In this document: one piece after another, positions 1-12,663 of the stretch | Numbering within the stretch: position 1 is the first letter of the stretch | How the letters are laid out: each line of letters begins with the position of its first letter | Assembly: GCA_016165875.1 (NCBI GenBank) | Contig: JABBOT010000004.1 | Location: 4,905,351 to 4,969,350, forward strand | DNA from: Acanthopleura granulata | Taxonomy: Eukaryota; Mollusca; Polyplacophora; Chitonida; Chitonidae | Length of the DNA: 64,000 nucleotides | Reading direction: 5' to 3' | Notes under the pieces: model-generated | The model's database searches: none | The model's input: the letters and a program-made list of their open reading frames with translations, nothing else | What the model was told of the DNA's origin: nothing | Translations under genes and position numbers: made by a program

Positions 1-147
1 TGATCCAGGTGCCTCTCACCTGTGGATGGTTGTGGGATTCCCCTGGGCTGTACCCAGTTTCCTCCCTACACCATAAATCCTGGCCCCCATTGTCTACTTC
101 TTAGTGAAATATTTTTACCAAAAATACCACTCAAATAAATAAATCAG
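1..147 (+). repeat. 5'-truncated SINE, 3' half
   Basis: This is the 3' half of the window's common SINE. Shared blocks occur in order: a GTGGATGGTTGTGGG-like segment, the CCGGTTTCCTCCC-like segment, an AGTGAAATATT segment and a tail ending CTCAAATAAATAAAT. The head with the tRNA-like promoter lies off the left edge or is absent. Assignment rests on alignment by eye with the full copies near 9567 and 38477. Confidence 0.75.
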
Positions 148-154
148 CCATCCA

Positions 155-525
155 CCAGTGACCAGCTATCTATTTGTGACAGACTGTTCATCTATGTCTA
201 ACTCCGTTTGTGACTGATTGTTCATCTGTGATTATCCATCTGTGACAAACTGTTCATCTGTGATTAGCTATCCACCTCTGACTAACTTTCCATATGTGAC
301 CAGTTATACATCTCTGACTAGCACACCATGTGATTAAATATTTATTTATAATTCTCCATATGATTTGCAAACCTACCTGTGATGAACCTTCTACTTGTGA
401 CACGTTTCTACCTGTGACTAGAGATCCACTTGAGAATACCTCTCCACCTGTGACTTCAAATCCATTTGTGATTAACTATCCAACTCAGATTTGAAACCTA
501 CCTGTCACAAGCTATCCACATGCTA
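155..525. repeat. Degenerate short tandem array
   Basis: A run of imperfect units built on a TGTGAC or TGTGATTA core followed by an ATCCACCTG or TTCATCTG segment, spaced about 20-30 bp. Units are too diverged for an exact count, roughly 14-16. It starts just after the SINE tail. No coding potential is seen. Confidence 0.6.
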
Positions 526-2169
526 GAACCTGAAGGTTTAAAAGGGATCTGGTTATTGCGTATAGTGTAATTCCAAGATCATATGGTATAAAATGGCCTC
601 AGGAGTGGTGGGGGTTGTTTAAAATTCTATTTAGCATTCATAAGGCAATACATCTTATGCATTGATTTGAGCAGTAAGAAAATATCTGGCTCAATACCTA
701 CCATAGAAGAGACATAATTTCGTTGAAAATGGTCGTACCAGTCATATGAAAACTCAAAACTTGACCTGTAAGTCATTGTGTTAAAGCTATGTACAAAGTT
801 TCAAATCAATGTACTATAGAATTTTTTACAAAGTCTGCAAAAAGTGTTTAAGCCCAGATCTGGGCAAAGGCAGACATAATTTTGTCTAGATTGAATACAG
901 GAGTCCGAAACTGGAGCTTATCTGTAATTAGACCAGCTTATAGTCGGACTTGGAATCACAATGGCTAATAAAATCTCCACTTACTATCACCAATAAACAA
1001 GGAAACTAGACTCATTTTATTGTTGCCGTTAAATATGCGGTACCGTAACCAAGTTTTGAAAAGAAGTCAGGAAACCTGTTCAAGCCGAAAATGGAAAAGA
1101 GCGGCCACAATATTGGACATTGACGAAGCGGCCCGAAACACAATCTTGTCAGAATGGTAGGGTAAATCTTCGCCTGCACAGAAGTGGGGAGCAGGCCTAA
1201 GATCTGCAGCCAAATGATGCCTTGCAGGCGAACTTTCATGAATTGACATATACGTGTGCTATGAGATAATGTAGTTGGAGGGAAACTGATTTGTACATGT
1301 AAATACAGGCTTACCTACTGCATGTGACTGTTTAATCTCTTAGATGACATTCCCATTACTGACACCGTGTGGCAAAATGAAAAACAAATACCAAAACACC
1401 AGGTGGTGAATGGGTCATTGATGGAGATCAATGAGGCTCAAAACGAAAGTAATGAATCCTTCATATGTACACCTCAGAGAAAGAAAGTGTAGTCCATAGC
1501 GGATACCGGTACCCTATGGAGCCTCATCAAAGAAGTAAATTGGCAATACAAGTCAACTTTTACCAGAGAAAAATACTAAAATCAGCAGATTCGAAAGACT
1601 TCCAGACCAATGTGTTAATGTCAAACACAACATAGATAACATAACCAGCTGGTCTTGTGCTAAAATAATGCAACTAATTCAACGAAGTTACTCTACACAG
1701 CCAGTTCAGAGACCATTTAATTAACGAAGAAAATAGTCATAATCACAGCCTTTCAGCCTGCTAAGCTACTCAGACTTTTTGCGGAACATAAATGGAGAGA
1801 GTCCTGTGGGAAGACAAATCATACGTTAACTGACGTGTTTTGTTCATTTTAATTTTCTCATTAATATGATTTATGGTTAAACAATAATGTATGTCTATAT
1901 GGTCAATCTAGGGTGGTTTTCACAGAGGTAGTTTTTCTATGAAAGGATGATTATGATGTAGCATTTGGTTCAGTTCAAATATACATGACCAACATCTTAC
2001 AATAACAGCTTGGAACACATCAGATACCGTGAGCGCAAAAAATTGTCACAGACTTCGCTGCGCGTCATATGATCCTATAGCCATCTGATTGTTCAGTGCG
2101 TGGTGCGTGAGGGATTAATGTGTAACTGGCCGATCTGGCGGTGTAGGGACTGCACTCTCCGACGAGAAC
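526..2169. other. Gene-free stretch
   Basis: AT-rich unique-looking sequence without recognisable coding similarity. A minus-strand ORF at 1012-1239 begins with a signal-peptide-like stretch but has no splice or homology support, so it is not called. Confidence 0.5.
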
Positions 2170-2724
2170 CAGGTGGCTATTTCGCTCCTATACTGGGGTG
2201 GTCGTGTCATAGCCACAGAGACGAGCAATGACAGAGCTTACGTGCTTTTACCCCAAGTCAGATAAGCCGTTTCCGAATGATGTTGGAAGTCCAAAACTGG
2301 TGTCAACAGTGGTTCTTACCTCTCCGCTCGGTTGCATGTAAATTCCACTTGTTAATGACATGCCAGCCAAGAATTCACAAAACGGTCATCGCTGAAGTGG
2401 CGGCCATTTTGCGTTAACCGCAGTTATGGGTGCTGAAGAGTTCTCGTTCTTGTGACTGTGCAGTAAACCCGAAAAGAAGCACATCACGGTAGGATACTTG
2501 CAAAATAATTTGCTGCTTTGTGAATTTGGGTCTGGCGTGTCATTACCGAGTGGAATTTACGTGGACTGTTGTGTGTACGGCGGAGCCGAGAGATAAGAGC
2601 AACAGTTGACACCAGATCTGGACTTCAAACATCTGACTTGGTATAAATGCGTGTAAGCTCTACCATTGCGTGCCTCTGTGGCTATGATACAACCAGCCCA
2701 GAATGCGATTGAAATAGCCACCTG
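2170..2724. mobile_element. Foldback (long inverted repeat) element
   Basis: The sequence from 2170 to about 2382 is, with mismatches and small indels, the reverse complement of about 2517 to 2724. Both ends begin with CAGGTGGCTATTTC on the outward strand. Further matched blocks are ATAGCCACAGAG, AGAGCTTAC, CCAAGTCAGAT, CTGGTGTCAAC, TAAATTCCACT and ATTCACAAA. The arms (about 210 bp each) surround a loop of about 134 bp. There is no transposase ORF, so this is a non-autonomous foldback or MITE-like element, or an old inverted duplication. Arms look roughly 75-80 percent identical, so it is not recent. No clear target-site duplication was found. Confidence 0.75.
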
Positions 2725-5700
2725 AAGAGGTGTGCAAACTATGTTGGAACTTCAAAAGCTGCACAGAACTGTGCGGAAATTTGCAATTTGCATACCAATA
2801 CATCTCGGCTTTTGTATATGTTTCAACACTCAGTCGGTTAGGGTTGACCTTCAGCCCCCAAAACTACACAAAATGAATGCTATTCTTAGATCATTAAGGC
2901 CAACATTGAAAAGTGACCAGAACATGAAGAGTGTGTTAGCACGAGACCATTATGAGTACTATACATTATGTATTATATGTACTGATACGCGGGGACCGCT
3001 TGCCACTCATAGCCCATGTGGACCAGATTTAGGTATAATGCTTATAAGGTGCTACCCCCTCGTTCAATTCCACTGCATGCGCGTTAGACTCTTTCAGGAT
3101 ACGTATAAAGCACCTTAATACCGAAAGTTGAAATATTTGCGCACATTTTGCCACAGTCGCTACTTTGCATTACCTCACCATCCACAAGTAAATCTTAGCC
3201 GAAGTAGACATTAGGGTCTGCCCGCACATCCTACCATGCTTTTTAAATCTCTGTCAACGAGGCGCGCATACTCGTCACGGCTTGACCTTTCCGTGACATC
3301 ATATCTTGAAATTAACATCCATACCGAGAAAATCTATGCTTTCAATCAATTTGCATAAAGGTTAACCACGGATGCGCATACACGGGGATCAACAAGACGG
3401 TTTATTAGGTCAAGCTGACGACTACGCACGTGAGTGTAAGTCTCTAATGTGAATGATCTTTGAATTTACTGGTCGTAAAAGCTACAGAATGTGAAAAAAA
3501 AAATGGCAGAAGAACATGAAATGTGTTAGTGAACATAGTTTATCAGAGCTTTACCCTGTTCATGCATGCCTTGGCTCATTTTGCACGGATAGCGCTAAGC
3601 TGTTTTTAAATACCACTATTTTAACCTGCATAGCTCCTCGGCTGTGATCTACGCGTAACCCCATAAGAAAAGATCACAGTCGAGATCCTTGGCTACTAGT
3701 GTGTGTACTGCATGAAAATCGTTTTCCTTCTTGCTCCAATGAGAGTAAACCTGCAAAACTGAGCCTAATTTCGAGCAGTGCAGTGGGTTATATTCCAGAA
3801 TGTTAGACTAATGGAAAAGGGAAAAACATCCTCAGTCTTACTGAATTTAGCGAGTAGATCGGGTTACCTGCAAAAACATTTTTACTGTTCCCCTGACCAA
3901 GCTATTGGAAATGCTAACATATTGTTACATGGAGAAAAAGAGTTCCAGCAGACATCACACAAATGTTATTGTCAAAAAGTGATTTGAGCCCTATTGCTTC
4001 ATCTAATTACGTTGTGCTACACAATGACAATACTCTGACGGGATTACCTGCCCAAAGAGAAGAAAACATCTCAGAGATGCCCAAACACACCACGGGGCAG
4101 TACACCCTAAAACTGTAACTACTTCAGTGAATCGGTCACAATTTTCACCACCTTCGAAATGCTATTCCAGGACTACAAAAATATGCAAACTAGGTATGTG
4201 CAACTACCTGTGATCAATCAACTTTTATCTAGCTGTCTAATTACATAACTACAAATCCACCACTGAGTTTACTATCAATCTGTCATTAGAACTGTAAATA
4301 AGCTCATGTGTTTCAGGGCTTCGGGCTGTAGATGCACTCTCCAATCAAACAATTCAGAGATGTAGTCACATGATGCTACAGTATGCTTTACACATTTGTA
4401 GATTACCATTTGCAGAAAGCTACCCCACCACAGCAAACCTCAAACGAATAGAATGTAAATGTATCTACTAGCCTATTGTGATGAATGTCTTGCGTTTATT
4501 TAAAACAGAAACTGTCTTTTCCTCTGCGTCACCCTAATTGATGTGTTATATTTATATCTGCAAGATTAAAGTACCTTAAATAGACTATACCGGAGAATTA
4601 TGTTAAATTTCTTTTCAGTGAACTCAAGTCGAACCGTTTGTATCGTGTAATTTTTTTAAGCGATAATTAATTTTCTAAAACGTTCCATGTCTACCCGAAC
4701 TAAGAAAAGTTAATGTATGCACAAACAGTAATGAGAAGTTCACTCGGCAAACTTCGTGCACAGTAGACGCTTACTTTTCATTCCTTTCTCGGCGAAAGCG
4801 TTTGTGACGTCCTGATGTCACAGAAAGACTGAATGTATGTAACCAGTGTTTGCTTCACCCGATTGACGTTTTGGAACAATACTGACGCCATATGCATGTT
4901 CTTGAATGACAGTTCGGACCGCCCTAATTTTGAATATTCATGTGTTTATGCTTATGACAAAAAAGTTCAGGAAACGCGATTTTCGAACCCGATTTGTCTT
5001 CTTTCACTTATATTTAAACCTACATCATGCCAGGCTACTTTATCAATTCAAGGCATGTAAAAGTCAAAATATAGAAATTCTCCCATATACATATTCTGTT
5101 CGAAGTCCTTTTTGATGTGAGTTAACCGGGCGGCCAGGATAATGAGTAGGGGAAATAAAGCAATGTGGATGTGATTGTGCGCATTAAGAGCCACTATCGT
5201 GGCATTGAAGAAAAGCGGTCTTCAAGAGATCCAGTTGTGCCGGAGGTGTACAGCACACCCCTCCTTCCCGGAGTAAGCTCACTTTAGTGGTCCCTTTCAG
5301 CTGAGGAAGGTAAACTTTCACAAAGCATATTTTGCATCATAAAGTTGACTACAATCACCGACAGTGAAAAATTATTGTAAGTGGCATTAAATGACCAAGA
5401 AAATACTTACTCAGTCATTCTTTTGTGTACGGAATTAGTGTTTAACTCCATGCTGAAAGAATTTTTCACTTAGTACAAAGTAGGTTTATGGTTGTAAGAG
5501 AACAATATAAGTGCAGAGAGTATACCGCAAACCCAAGTTCAGTGACAAGAACATGTTTGTAGCCTTCGATCTTCTAGAGAATTGTCTCATTTCTGTTCGT
5601 CGTCCTCTGGTATTTCTTGCCCCGTTGTAGATGTCGCTCCCGGTACATCTGTCCAGTTGGTTTCGTTGCCGGCATAGCCCTCGACAAGACTAATCCATTA

Positions 5701-6558
5701 GATTTGATCCACATGGTCTTTGTCGTATGAAAATGTCAAATGGCTGCAAGAATCTGTTCTTTGGCCAGCACTTCATGCAAGGTTTCCTTGCATCGGGGTA
5801 AACATTTAGGTCGTTCTGCTAATACATGAATATTACAGTGTATATCTATAACATACAATTGTCAATCTTAATAGGTGCTCAATGTCAGTAGGAACACAAA
5901 AACCTTCGACATAAACCACCAAAGAACTAAGATAGTATGTAATAAATTAGGAGTGAGTTTTGCAAAGAGCTATGGGAGTAGTATATAAGTAATTATGACT
6001 TAATGCCTAATAGACTCCCGTAAATTTCATCAGTTCCTCAATCCTGTACCATGTATAATTGTCGTTAATCAAAACATTCATCAGTATTATTGCAACGCCG
6101 TCTTAAATTGTAAGAATGTTTGAGTAATATGCATGATGATATACTGGTACTTCATCGGGAACCAGCCATGACATTGGTCAGTTTAACAGTTGATGAAAGC
6201 GGAGATCACTTTCAGCAATTAAGATAATAACGAACTTTCTAATGTGTGTCCTGCTTTATTGGTGAAACGCAAGCAGTCTGCGACGAACATATAGCAATGC
6301 ATAATAGTAAGAGAGTCATTCGAGTAAATCGTGTATAAATGCCTTTGAATTCACTTCAGTTGATACCTGTTTTTGGCATTCCTCCATTGGGCCTTGATGC
6401 GAACTGTTTCCAGTATAAATGGGCCAGATTGTCACGTCGATCATTGGTACCGACGGGGTACTATCAGTGCGAGATATAATTCTATGTTTTCAAAGCATTT
6501 TGGTCTGTTGGAAGTATAAAAAAGTAACTGAATAAACTCGAACTATTTAAACGGAGTG

Positions 6559-6589
<31 letters not shown>

Positions 6590-8183
6590 GTTGTCTCCAC
6601 GCAGCTGATGTACCCTTTCGGAAACAAGGTACTCATTTGCTCAATCCGCTTAGAACATTCCTTGCTTCTTTCCATCATCATTAAAAACCTTTGACTTTTT
6701 TGTATGTGTCTATTAGTGAGTATTGCCATAGGCCCCATTACAGTGGCATAAAAAATTGTGGAGAAATTTCCGGAAATAGTTTCACCGAAGTACTCTGTGT
6801 CCGTGCGCTTAACGAAATAGACCGCTTTCGTGATGTCTTCTTCATTGTTTTGTTGGGATTTATATGCTACGATTATGCACTGAAAAAAACTTTTAATTAT
6901 GTCTGGAGTGGTACTTTCATTTATAATCCTTTCAAATTTATGTCCCGAAGGGTGATCGAGTGCGCTTGCGCTATTTTGAGGCTGGTAATGGTAAATGTCA
7001 CATATGGTACCATTCGGTACCTTGACTGCCGGCAGTAGCGTATGTAGCGAAAAGATTTACAACATCTAAGATAACTTACATGGATGTATTGTACAGTTCC
7101 TAATTGTATTTAGGCCAACACTGCGGCAGTCGAGCACTTGGGTAGTCATTAAAATGGTGGAAATAAAGTGTAATGTGGAAGTTAATTATCAGACGGCGGG
7201 TATGCCATTTTACCTGACCACTTGGATTACTGCCCAAGAATAACGGACTGGACTAGTGTAAAAAGCGGAATGGAGGGGGTGTTAATCCATCTAGATGGAC
7301 TAATACTGTTATTATATAATTCTGACATTCATCGCAAGCCTGAGTCCATCAGTCGTTCTCATGAAAAATCGCGACAGACCTCGAACTCGAACTCGATGGA
7401 ATGCTTCGATGAGGTCTGCGAATGTGACCTTGATTCAATGGGAAACTGCCCAAGAAAATCGGACAGGCACCTTGCCTGTCATATTTACAACCTGTGCAAG
7501 TTTCCTGGCAATGCACAAGTCACACAGGAAGTGTTGCTCGCGATTGGAAAACATGCAAGTTTTGTGAGCCAGTAAGATTAAATAATCAAACTTGTCACAC
7601 GAAATAAAGTATTGTCATCTACATGACAAACACAAACTATAGCACAGAGGTAAAAGTGTGTGAAAAAGAGGCTTTTACAGTGACAAACTCAAAGGTACAA
7701 GCGTTCTCTGTCACAAGTTTCCAACCACAACCGTTGAAAATCGCCGCCTGCTGGCTACTAATGAACACCCTGGTATACTGTAAATAAAAATTCGTTTCTT
7801 AGCTATCACATCAAAAATAAGCTTCATAGGGTGAATTACTGGGATAATAGGATAAGGACATATTTAACTTTATTTTATAATAATATTACAAAAAGTACAC
7901 GCTATGCTTTCATGGTTTCCTAGCAAAGCTCACATGCATTTTTTTGCTTTTTTATCTCTTTGCCTCCTTTTCAGGATAACTTAAACAGTGGTCCTGTGCA
8001 TATGAGCCCCTGCAGGCATTTGTGCTTGCTATTATAGAGTATTAATGAGCATATTATTAAAACAGATGTCCTGAAATAGTTCCAGCTTTGTGGATAGTCT
8101 GAATTCTGTACTGAAATAAATGTATTCCGCAGCTTTATATGATTTTAAATGCTGAGTGTTGGAAAAATGTGTGATGTTGGGTT
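2725..8183. other. Long gene-free stretch
   Basis: No exon, RNA gene or recognisable element could be supported. ORFs at 2732-3118, 6691-7038 and 7222-7575 (plus) lack recognisable similarity and reliable splice context. The 7222-7575 frame contains a cysteine cluster but is otherwise unremarkable. Confidence 0.4.
6559..6587. repeat. Poly-T tract
   Basis: An uninterrupted run of 29 T. It could be the reversed poly-A tail of an old retroposed sequence, but the flanking sequence shows no gene or SINE body, so it is listed as a homopolymer only. Confidence 0.9.
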
Positions 8184-8290
8184 CATTTATTTATTTATTT
8201 CATCGGTGTTTTACGTCGTATTCAAGAATATTTCACTTATACGACGGCAGCCAACATTATGGTGGAAGAAAACCGAACAGAGCCTGATCT
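8184..8290 (-). repeat. SINE fragment, tail half
   Basis: Antisense copy of the common SINE: TTTATTTATTT, then TCGGTGTTTTACGTCGTA, CAAGAATATTTCACTTATA, CGACGGCAGCC and GGTGGAAGAAAACCG, all in the order of the full copy at 9567. The head is missing. Confidence 0.8.
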
Positions 8291-9043
8291 CCCTCCCAAT
8301 CCTCAAACTACAATCAAATGGTGCCAGTTTTCAGATGGCAAATATATTTAGCTGATGCCCCTCACCAATTACAAGCAGTGGTGGTATATTCGTAGGATCC
8401 AAAGCCACCAGCTAGCATCTTGGCAATACACATGATACAAGCTTGACCAAAATGTATAATAAACATGTATGATGATGTGTTGCTTTGACCTATTGCTACG
8501 TACACCAATCGTACAAATAATGAAGATATTTTGGACTTAGCTGGTGCTCTGACTAACCGAACAAATAGACATGAGTAAGGACTTAGTTGCAAAATTTTGA
8601 TCGGGAAAATGTCTTCAGTGTTAAAGCCTATCACAATGTGATGTTCTAGTGCAATGTATTCTCTTTAAACTAAGGTCATTTGGCGGATTAGAAAAGATCG
8701 GCATAAAATGGTGTAGAGTACTGCTGCCGAGTCCACAATTACCGACACAACAACGGATAGGCACTTTGTGTGTGGAAAAGATTAACGAATTGCACTGGAA
8801 GACACCTGGTCACTAGTTACAAGAAGAATGAAACTAGAACAAGAGCAATAGACCCATTTCCTTTGATCTCTAGGTTTTGCATGAATTCGTGGTAATTTCT
8901 TCCTTCATTTATACGCTTTCTTTGTGAACGTCTTCAAAAGTTTTTAATCTAGAAGGTAAGTGATATTTAAGAACTATCTCCGTCTGTCCCAAAGGCCAGA
9001 GCTTCCTAGGCCTAGGCGGGCCGCTGAACCATAGTCTCTTTGG
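8291..9043. other. Gene-free stretch
   Basis: No supported feature. It would hold the 3' flank of the minus-strand ORF at 9044-9391, but no AATAAA signal is evident on that strand. Confidence 0.4.
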
Positions 9044-9391
9044 CTATGCGCTCATACTATAAGTAGGTCTTGGCCTGAATCTCAAGATTTTTTTCCCAGT
9101 GCTAGCGTACTTTGGCTTTGGAGGTGCCGGTGATTGCCAAACTTCCGTTACCCGAAGCTCTCTGAGGTTCCCCATTGGCCCCTGATGCAGTACATATGAA
9201 TCAACACCATAAGCTATAGGCCTAAGCCTATACATGTACTTGAATTCGAAATTTAGATACTCTCGGTACGCGAAAACCTGCTGCATGTCTACAAAGTGAG
9301 GGCGTTCTGGGCCTACGTGGCCCCTGGCCCTTGACTCTTGATCTGCGGTACTCCGAAACATTTGGCTAGACCTGCCCTTGTTCGACGCCAT
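9044..9391 (-). CDS. Unrecognised 115-aa protein (possible single-exon or last-exon CDS)
   Basis: The minus-strand frame is open for 162 codons, but the best start is the internal ATG at 9391, with A at -3 and G at +4, giving 115 residues beginning MASNKGRSS. Composition is protein-like: Arg, Tyr and Pro rich, with segments such as VFAYREYLNFEFKYMYRLRP and a basic C-terminus KKILRFRPRPTYSMSA. There is no signal peptide, membrane segment or cysteine pattern. I do not recognise the family. The style, short with Pro/Tyr/Arg-rich tails, recalls some axonemal inner-junction proteins, but that is only an impression. A minus-strand donor-like CTG/GTAAGA sits upstream at about 9556, inside the target site of a SINE. 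It could be a real small gene, a terminal exon, or chance. Confidence 0.35.
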   Translation of the reverse strand: MASNKGRSSQMFRSTADQESRARGHVGPERPHFVDMQQVFAYREYLNFEFKYMYRLRPIAYGVDSYVLHQGPMGNLRELRVTEVWQSPAPPKPKYASTGKKILRFRPRPTYSMSA

Positions 9392-9566
9392 ACTCTGTCT
9401 GTCTTCAGACGGGGGCCCTTTCATAGAGCAACATATACGATTCCTGTGGAAATTTCTTTCTTTCAAACTCAAATTCATAATAGATCTATTCAGCAAGTGT
9501 AAGGTCATCAGGAAAATAACGATTTGTTGCATCTTTCAACGTGAATTTATCTTACCAGGTATACTG

Positions 9567-9821
9567 TTTTATTTATTTACTTTATTTATTTGATTGGTGT
9601 TTTACGCCGTACTCACGAATATTTCACTTATAAGACGGCGGCCAGCATTATAGTGAGAGGAAACCGGACAGAGCCCAGGGGAAACCGACGACCATCCGCA
9701 GGTTGCTGGCAGAGAGGAAGCCAACATGAGCTGGTCTTGAACTCACAGCGACCGCGTTGCTGAGAGGCTTCGGGTCATTGTGCTGCGATAGCGCGCTAAC
9801 CGACTGAGCCAGGGAGGCCCC
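9567..9821 (-). mobile_element. Full-length tRNA-derived SINE with 14-bp target-site duplication
   Basis: A complete antisense SINE of about 255 bp. On the minus strand it has a box A-like TGGCTCAGTCGG, a box B-like GAGTTCAAGACC, the conserved body, and the tail CACCAATCAAATAAATAAAG. It is flanked by the perfect direct repeat TACCAGGTATACTG at 9553-9566 and 9822-9835, the mark of target-primed insertion. This copy is the best reference for the family in the window. Confidence 0.92.
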
Positions 9822-9835
9822 TACCAGGTATACTG

Positions 9836-10434
9836 GATACTGAAGTTAAAAACATGGTCTCATGGGCTGAACAATATAGCGCCATCGGTACAGTGTGATC
9901 CAAAGAAGTGACTTTCGTCATCCAAAGACTCAGTTGTTTTCATCCTATGTATTAGGCTCTGAACACTGCTCTTTGGGGTATCATACCTTAAAAACATTCC
10001 TGGCACAAAGCCACAGCTGGATCACTCGTGGATTTGAAATCGCGTCCTCACTGACCATGGAGCATCAAAGCACAAATCTAATTAAATACAGTATTCGGTA
10101 ACTAACCTTACATAGCGTACGAGCTAACCTAAGGGGAGATAATCCTACGGGGGATAATCCATTCCTGTGTTTGAATTGTCTCCATTGTTTTAATGCCTTA
10201 AACAGCTTATCTTTGGAAGGTCTCGGAGATTAACGCAGCCAATCACGGCTATGTTTTCTGGTTGCTATTAAGGATATACAGAAAATCGAGGAAATCTTCA
10301 AATTCGAGGAAATGAGCCTCAGAGATTAGTTCTGTCTCTGAGTTCTCAGTCTCATGTACCCCTACCACTGCTGCACAAGCATAGGATGCTGGTGACACTG
10401 GTAACAGTGACACTGCGACCAATTCATTTGAGCC
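9836..10434. other. Left flank of the retrotransposon relic
   Basis: No gene is supported. The right part, about 10350-10434, may be the 5' terminal region of the tyrosine-recombinase element that follows; terminal repeats could not be defined by eye. Confidence 0.35.
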
Positions 10435-11130
10435 ATGGATCGCCCCGATCAGGGCGCCGGTCACCCGCGGGCCTCAGCGCACAAGCATAGCAGTGGGCCC
10501 TGCGGCAACCAGTTGGGGTTTCAAGTTGACCCAAACTGGGCCCAGTGCCGCAGACTCCCCCACCCCCCACCCCCGCTGAGCGGCTTGCATAGCGCGACTG
10601 GGCTTCCCGCGGGTTTGCCGTTTCAGTTTGCAAGCATTTTTAGTCCTGCACTTGCACATCAGCCTAGCCCGTTGGTTAGTTCTTGTGATGCTTTAGATGC
10701 GCACGTACCTATGCAATTAAAGAAAAAGATCTGGGGCGGTGAATACGTGGATTTGCCTCTCCCATTAAAGACCGCCCATGATCTGAATGAACAGGGTTTT
10801 TTCTCTATCTTTAAGTGGACAGCCAGAGGAGGCAGACTTTTCAGGCCTAAAGCCCAGTTTAGGCGACTAGATTCAATTGATATTTGGACAAATGCTTTCT
10901 TGATATTGTCGAGTGTCATCTTCAGAAAGCACATCATTTGTTAAAACACATAGGTATAGTGCGGTCTCTCGCTGGTCGTATAAATGGCTTTGGCTGGCGG
11001 AGATATGATGAGCAGTTTAGGTTGAGAATGGCACAGAAGCCTGAGTAATCGTGGGCAGTCATTGACGCAAAGGTCTGGCTGAGCGCAACGAATCCATACC
11101 TGCAGACGCAGAAGCAGCCATCTCATTAGG
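10435..11130 (+). pseudogene. Gag-like ORF1 of the Ngaro/DIRS element
   Basis: The frame opens at 10435 with a Pro/Gly-rich N-terminus (GC-rich DNA). It enters a region typical of these Gag proteins: PMQLKKKIWGGEYVDL, then SIDIWTNAFLI near residues 145-155. After a frameshift near 10905 the similarity continues in another frame with LAGRINGFGWRRYDEQFRL, a stop at about 11047, then SWAVIDAKVWLSAT. Expected role is the structural/nucleic-acid-binding protein of the element; here it is broken by at least one frameshift and one stop. Confidence 0.7.
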
Positions 11131-11139
11131 CAAACAGGC

Positions 11140-12200
11140 CATAGATAATCCTTGGTCTCTAGCTGTTTTCGGACTATCCGCTAAGGATGTTACATGTAAT
11201 AAGTCTGTGAAGTTAACGTCGCAATTGTCTGAAGTATTTTCCACTGCACCTTCGCCTATCTGTTACTCCAAATTGTGTGAATATTTAGTGAGCTACCCTA
11301 GACAGAAAGATAAGGATACATTTCTAGTAGGGTTTAAAAAAGGTTTTTCATTACAATACACTGGTCCTCATTATCCAACAGAGTGTATCTTTGCGGAAGG
11401 CCGAGGAAATAGCTGAACGCAAAATTAGGAAAGAGGTTAGCCTTGGACGCGTTGCAAGTCCTTTCCCATCTAGGCCCATATCAACGCTCTGCATATACCC
11501 ACCACGATTAGTCCCAAAGAAATCACCAGGAGAATTTAGGCTAATTCACCACCTTTCTTACCCAATGGGGACCTCTCTGAATGATTTTATAGTCCCATCC
11601 GTTTGTTCTGTGTCATGTTCTAAAATTGATGACGCTATTGAGTTGATACAAACGCTGGGTAAGGTACCTTAATAGCAAAAGGTGATATACAGTTTGCATT
11701 CAGACTGCTCCCAGTTTATCAGGAGACATTGACCAGTTAGGGTTTAAATTTCGTGGGGAAAACTGCTTCGAAAAATGTCTACCTATGGGTTATAAAATAT
11801 CGTGCTTGATTTTTTAATTGTTCAGTATTTTTGTTGAATGGTAAGTGAAAGGTCACAGCGGTCTAGACTTACAATGCCTAGATGATTTTTTTCTTTCGGG
11901 CCCTCTTGGTAAAGCTGTGTCAATCCCTGTTCTGCCAGGACCTGGGTATTCCAATAGTGGGGGATAAGTCTACAGACCCATGTTGTTGTCTTACTTATCT
12001 CGGGCTAGAGCTAGACTAGGGGGGAAATGGTAGTTCGCGTACCACTAGATAAATTGTTTGAGTTATTCAGCAAAATTTACCGCGCAGCGGAGGTAAAGAA
12101 ATTAACTTTTGGGGAATTATAATTCTTAATCGGTTCACTCGCCTGCACCACTATTGTGCCGGGTACAGCTTTATTACATTTCCTTTGGAGAAGTAGGTTG
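11140..12200 (+). pseudogene. Reverse transcriptase/RNase H relic
   Basis: Starts in the linker frame with YSKLCEYLVSYPRQKDKDTF and GFKKGFSLQYTGP, then shifts into RPISTLCIYPPRLVPKKSPG and EFRLIHHLSYPMGTSLNDFI. Further pieces in shifted frames are AKGDIQ...FRLLPVYQ, DIDQLGFKFRGENCFEKC, LPMGYK, a CLDDFFF segment at about 11870-11890 in the place of the polymerase Y/FxDD motif, DLGIPIVGDKSTDPC, TYLGLELD and VRVPLDKLFELFSKIYRAAE. At least three frame changes mark it as a pseudogene. RNase H is only faintly traceable at 12120-12200. Confidence 0.75.
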
Positions 12201-12435
12201 TGTAATGAATGTTAGGCTGCGTTTTTCTAAAACCGACCAAACTAATCGAGGAACTACTCTTATTCTCATGAAAAAAGTAGGTAACTCAGTGCCATGTGAC
12301 GGCTATGCAAAGGTATTTGTCAGTTCGCCCATCCATTCAACGGAGACAATTCCTCGTGCACTATGACTGTACTCCATCCAAGTTTTCGGCAATCGAAAAA
12401 CAGTGTACAGTATTTAGGTGATACGCCTGAGAGCT

Positions 12436-12545
12436 ACACCACTCATTCTTTTCAGCTGTGACGACTGCTGCCAGTATGGGGTTCACTGCAGCCGATATTA
12501 AACGTCTAGATCGGTGGCGCTCAGATGCATGTCAAGGTTATATAA
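12436..12545 (+). pseudogene. Tyrosine recombinase C-terminus
   Basis: Translates as HSFSAVTTAASMGF...IKRLDRWRSDACQGYI. This matches the C-terminal H-x-x-R...W...Y block of DIRS/Ngaro tyrosine recombinases (usual form HSFRIGAATTAA...GRWxSDAYxxYI). The catalytic Arg of HSFR is lost (HSFS). The catalytic Tyr position appears retained as the Y of QGYI. The rest of the enzyme is missing. Confidence 0.7.
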
Positions 12546-12663
12546 CGATACTCTACATTAATTGCTATATCTCGTTGATTTGTTGAATAGCATTATGGCT
12601 GTCTGATATATGTGCTTTACTGTTCCGGTGTCTTTTTTCTCTTTTAAGACCGCCACACCACCA

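Noticed and set aside
1012..1239. Minus 75-codon ORF starting with a signal-peptide-like stretch
   Set aside because: No splice partner, no recognisable mature domain, AATAAA overlaps the coding end; chance is likely.
2732..3118. Plus 128-codon ORF next to the foldback element
   Set aside because: No similarity to transposases or any family; not repeated in the element arms.
7222..7575. Plus 117-codon ORF with a cysteine cluster
   Set aside because: No conserved pattern I can name, no signal peptide, no clear splice context.
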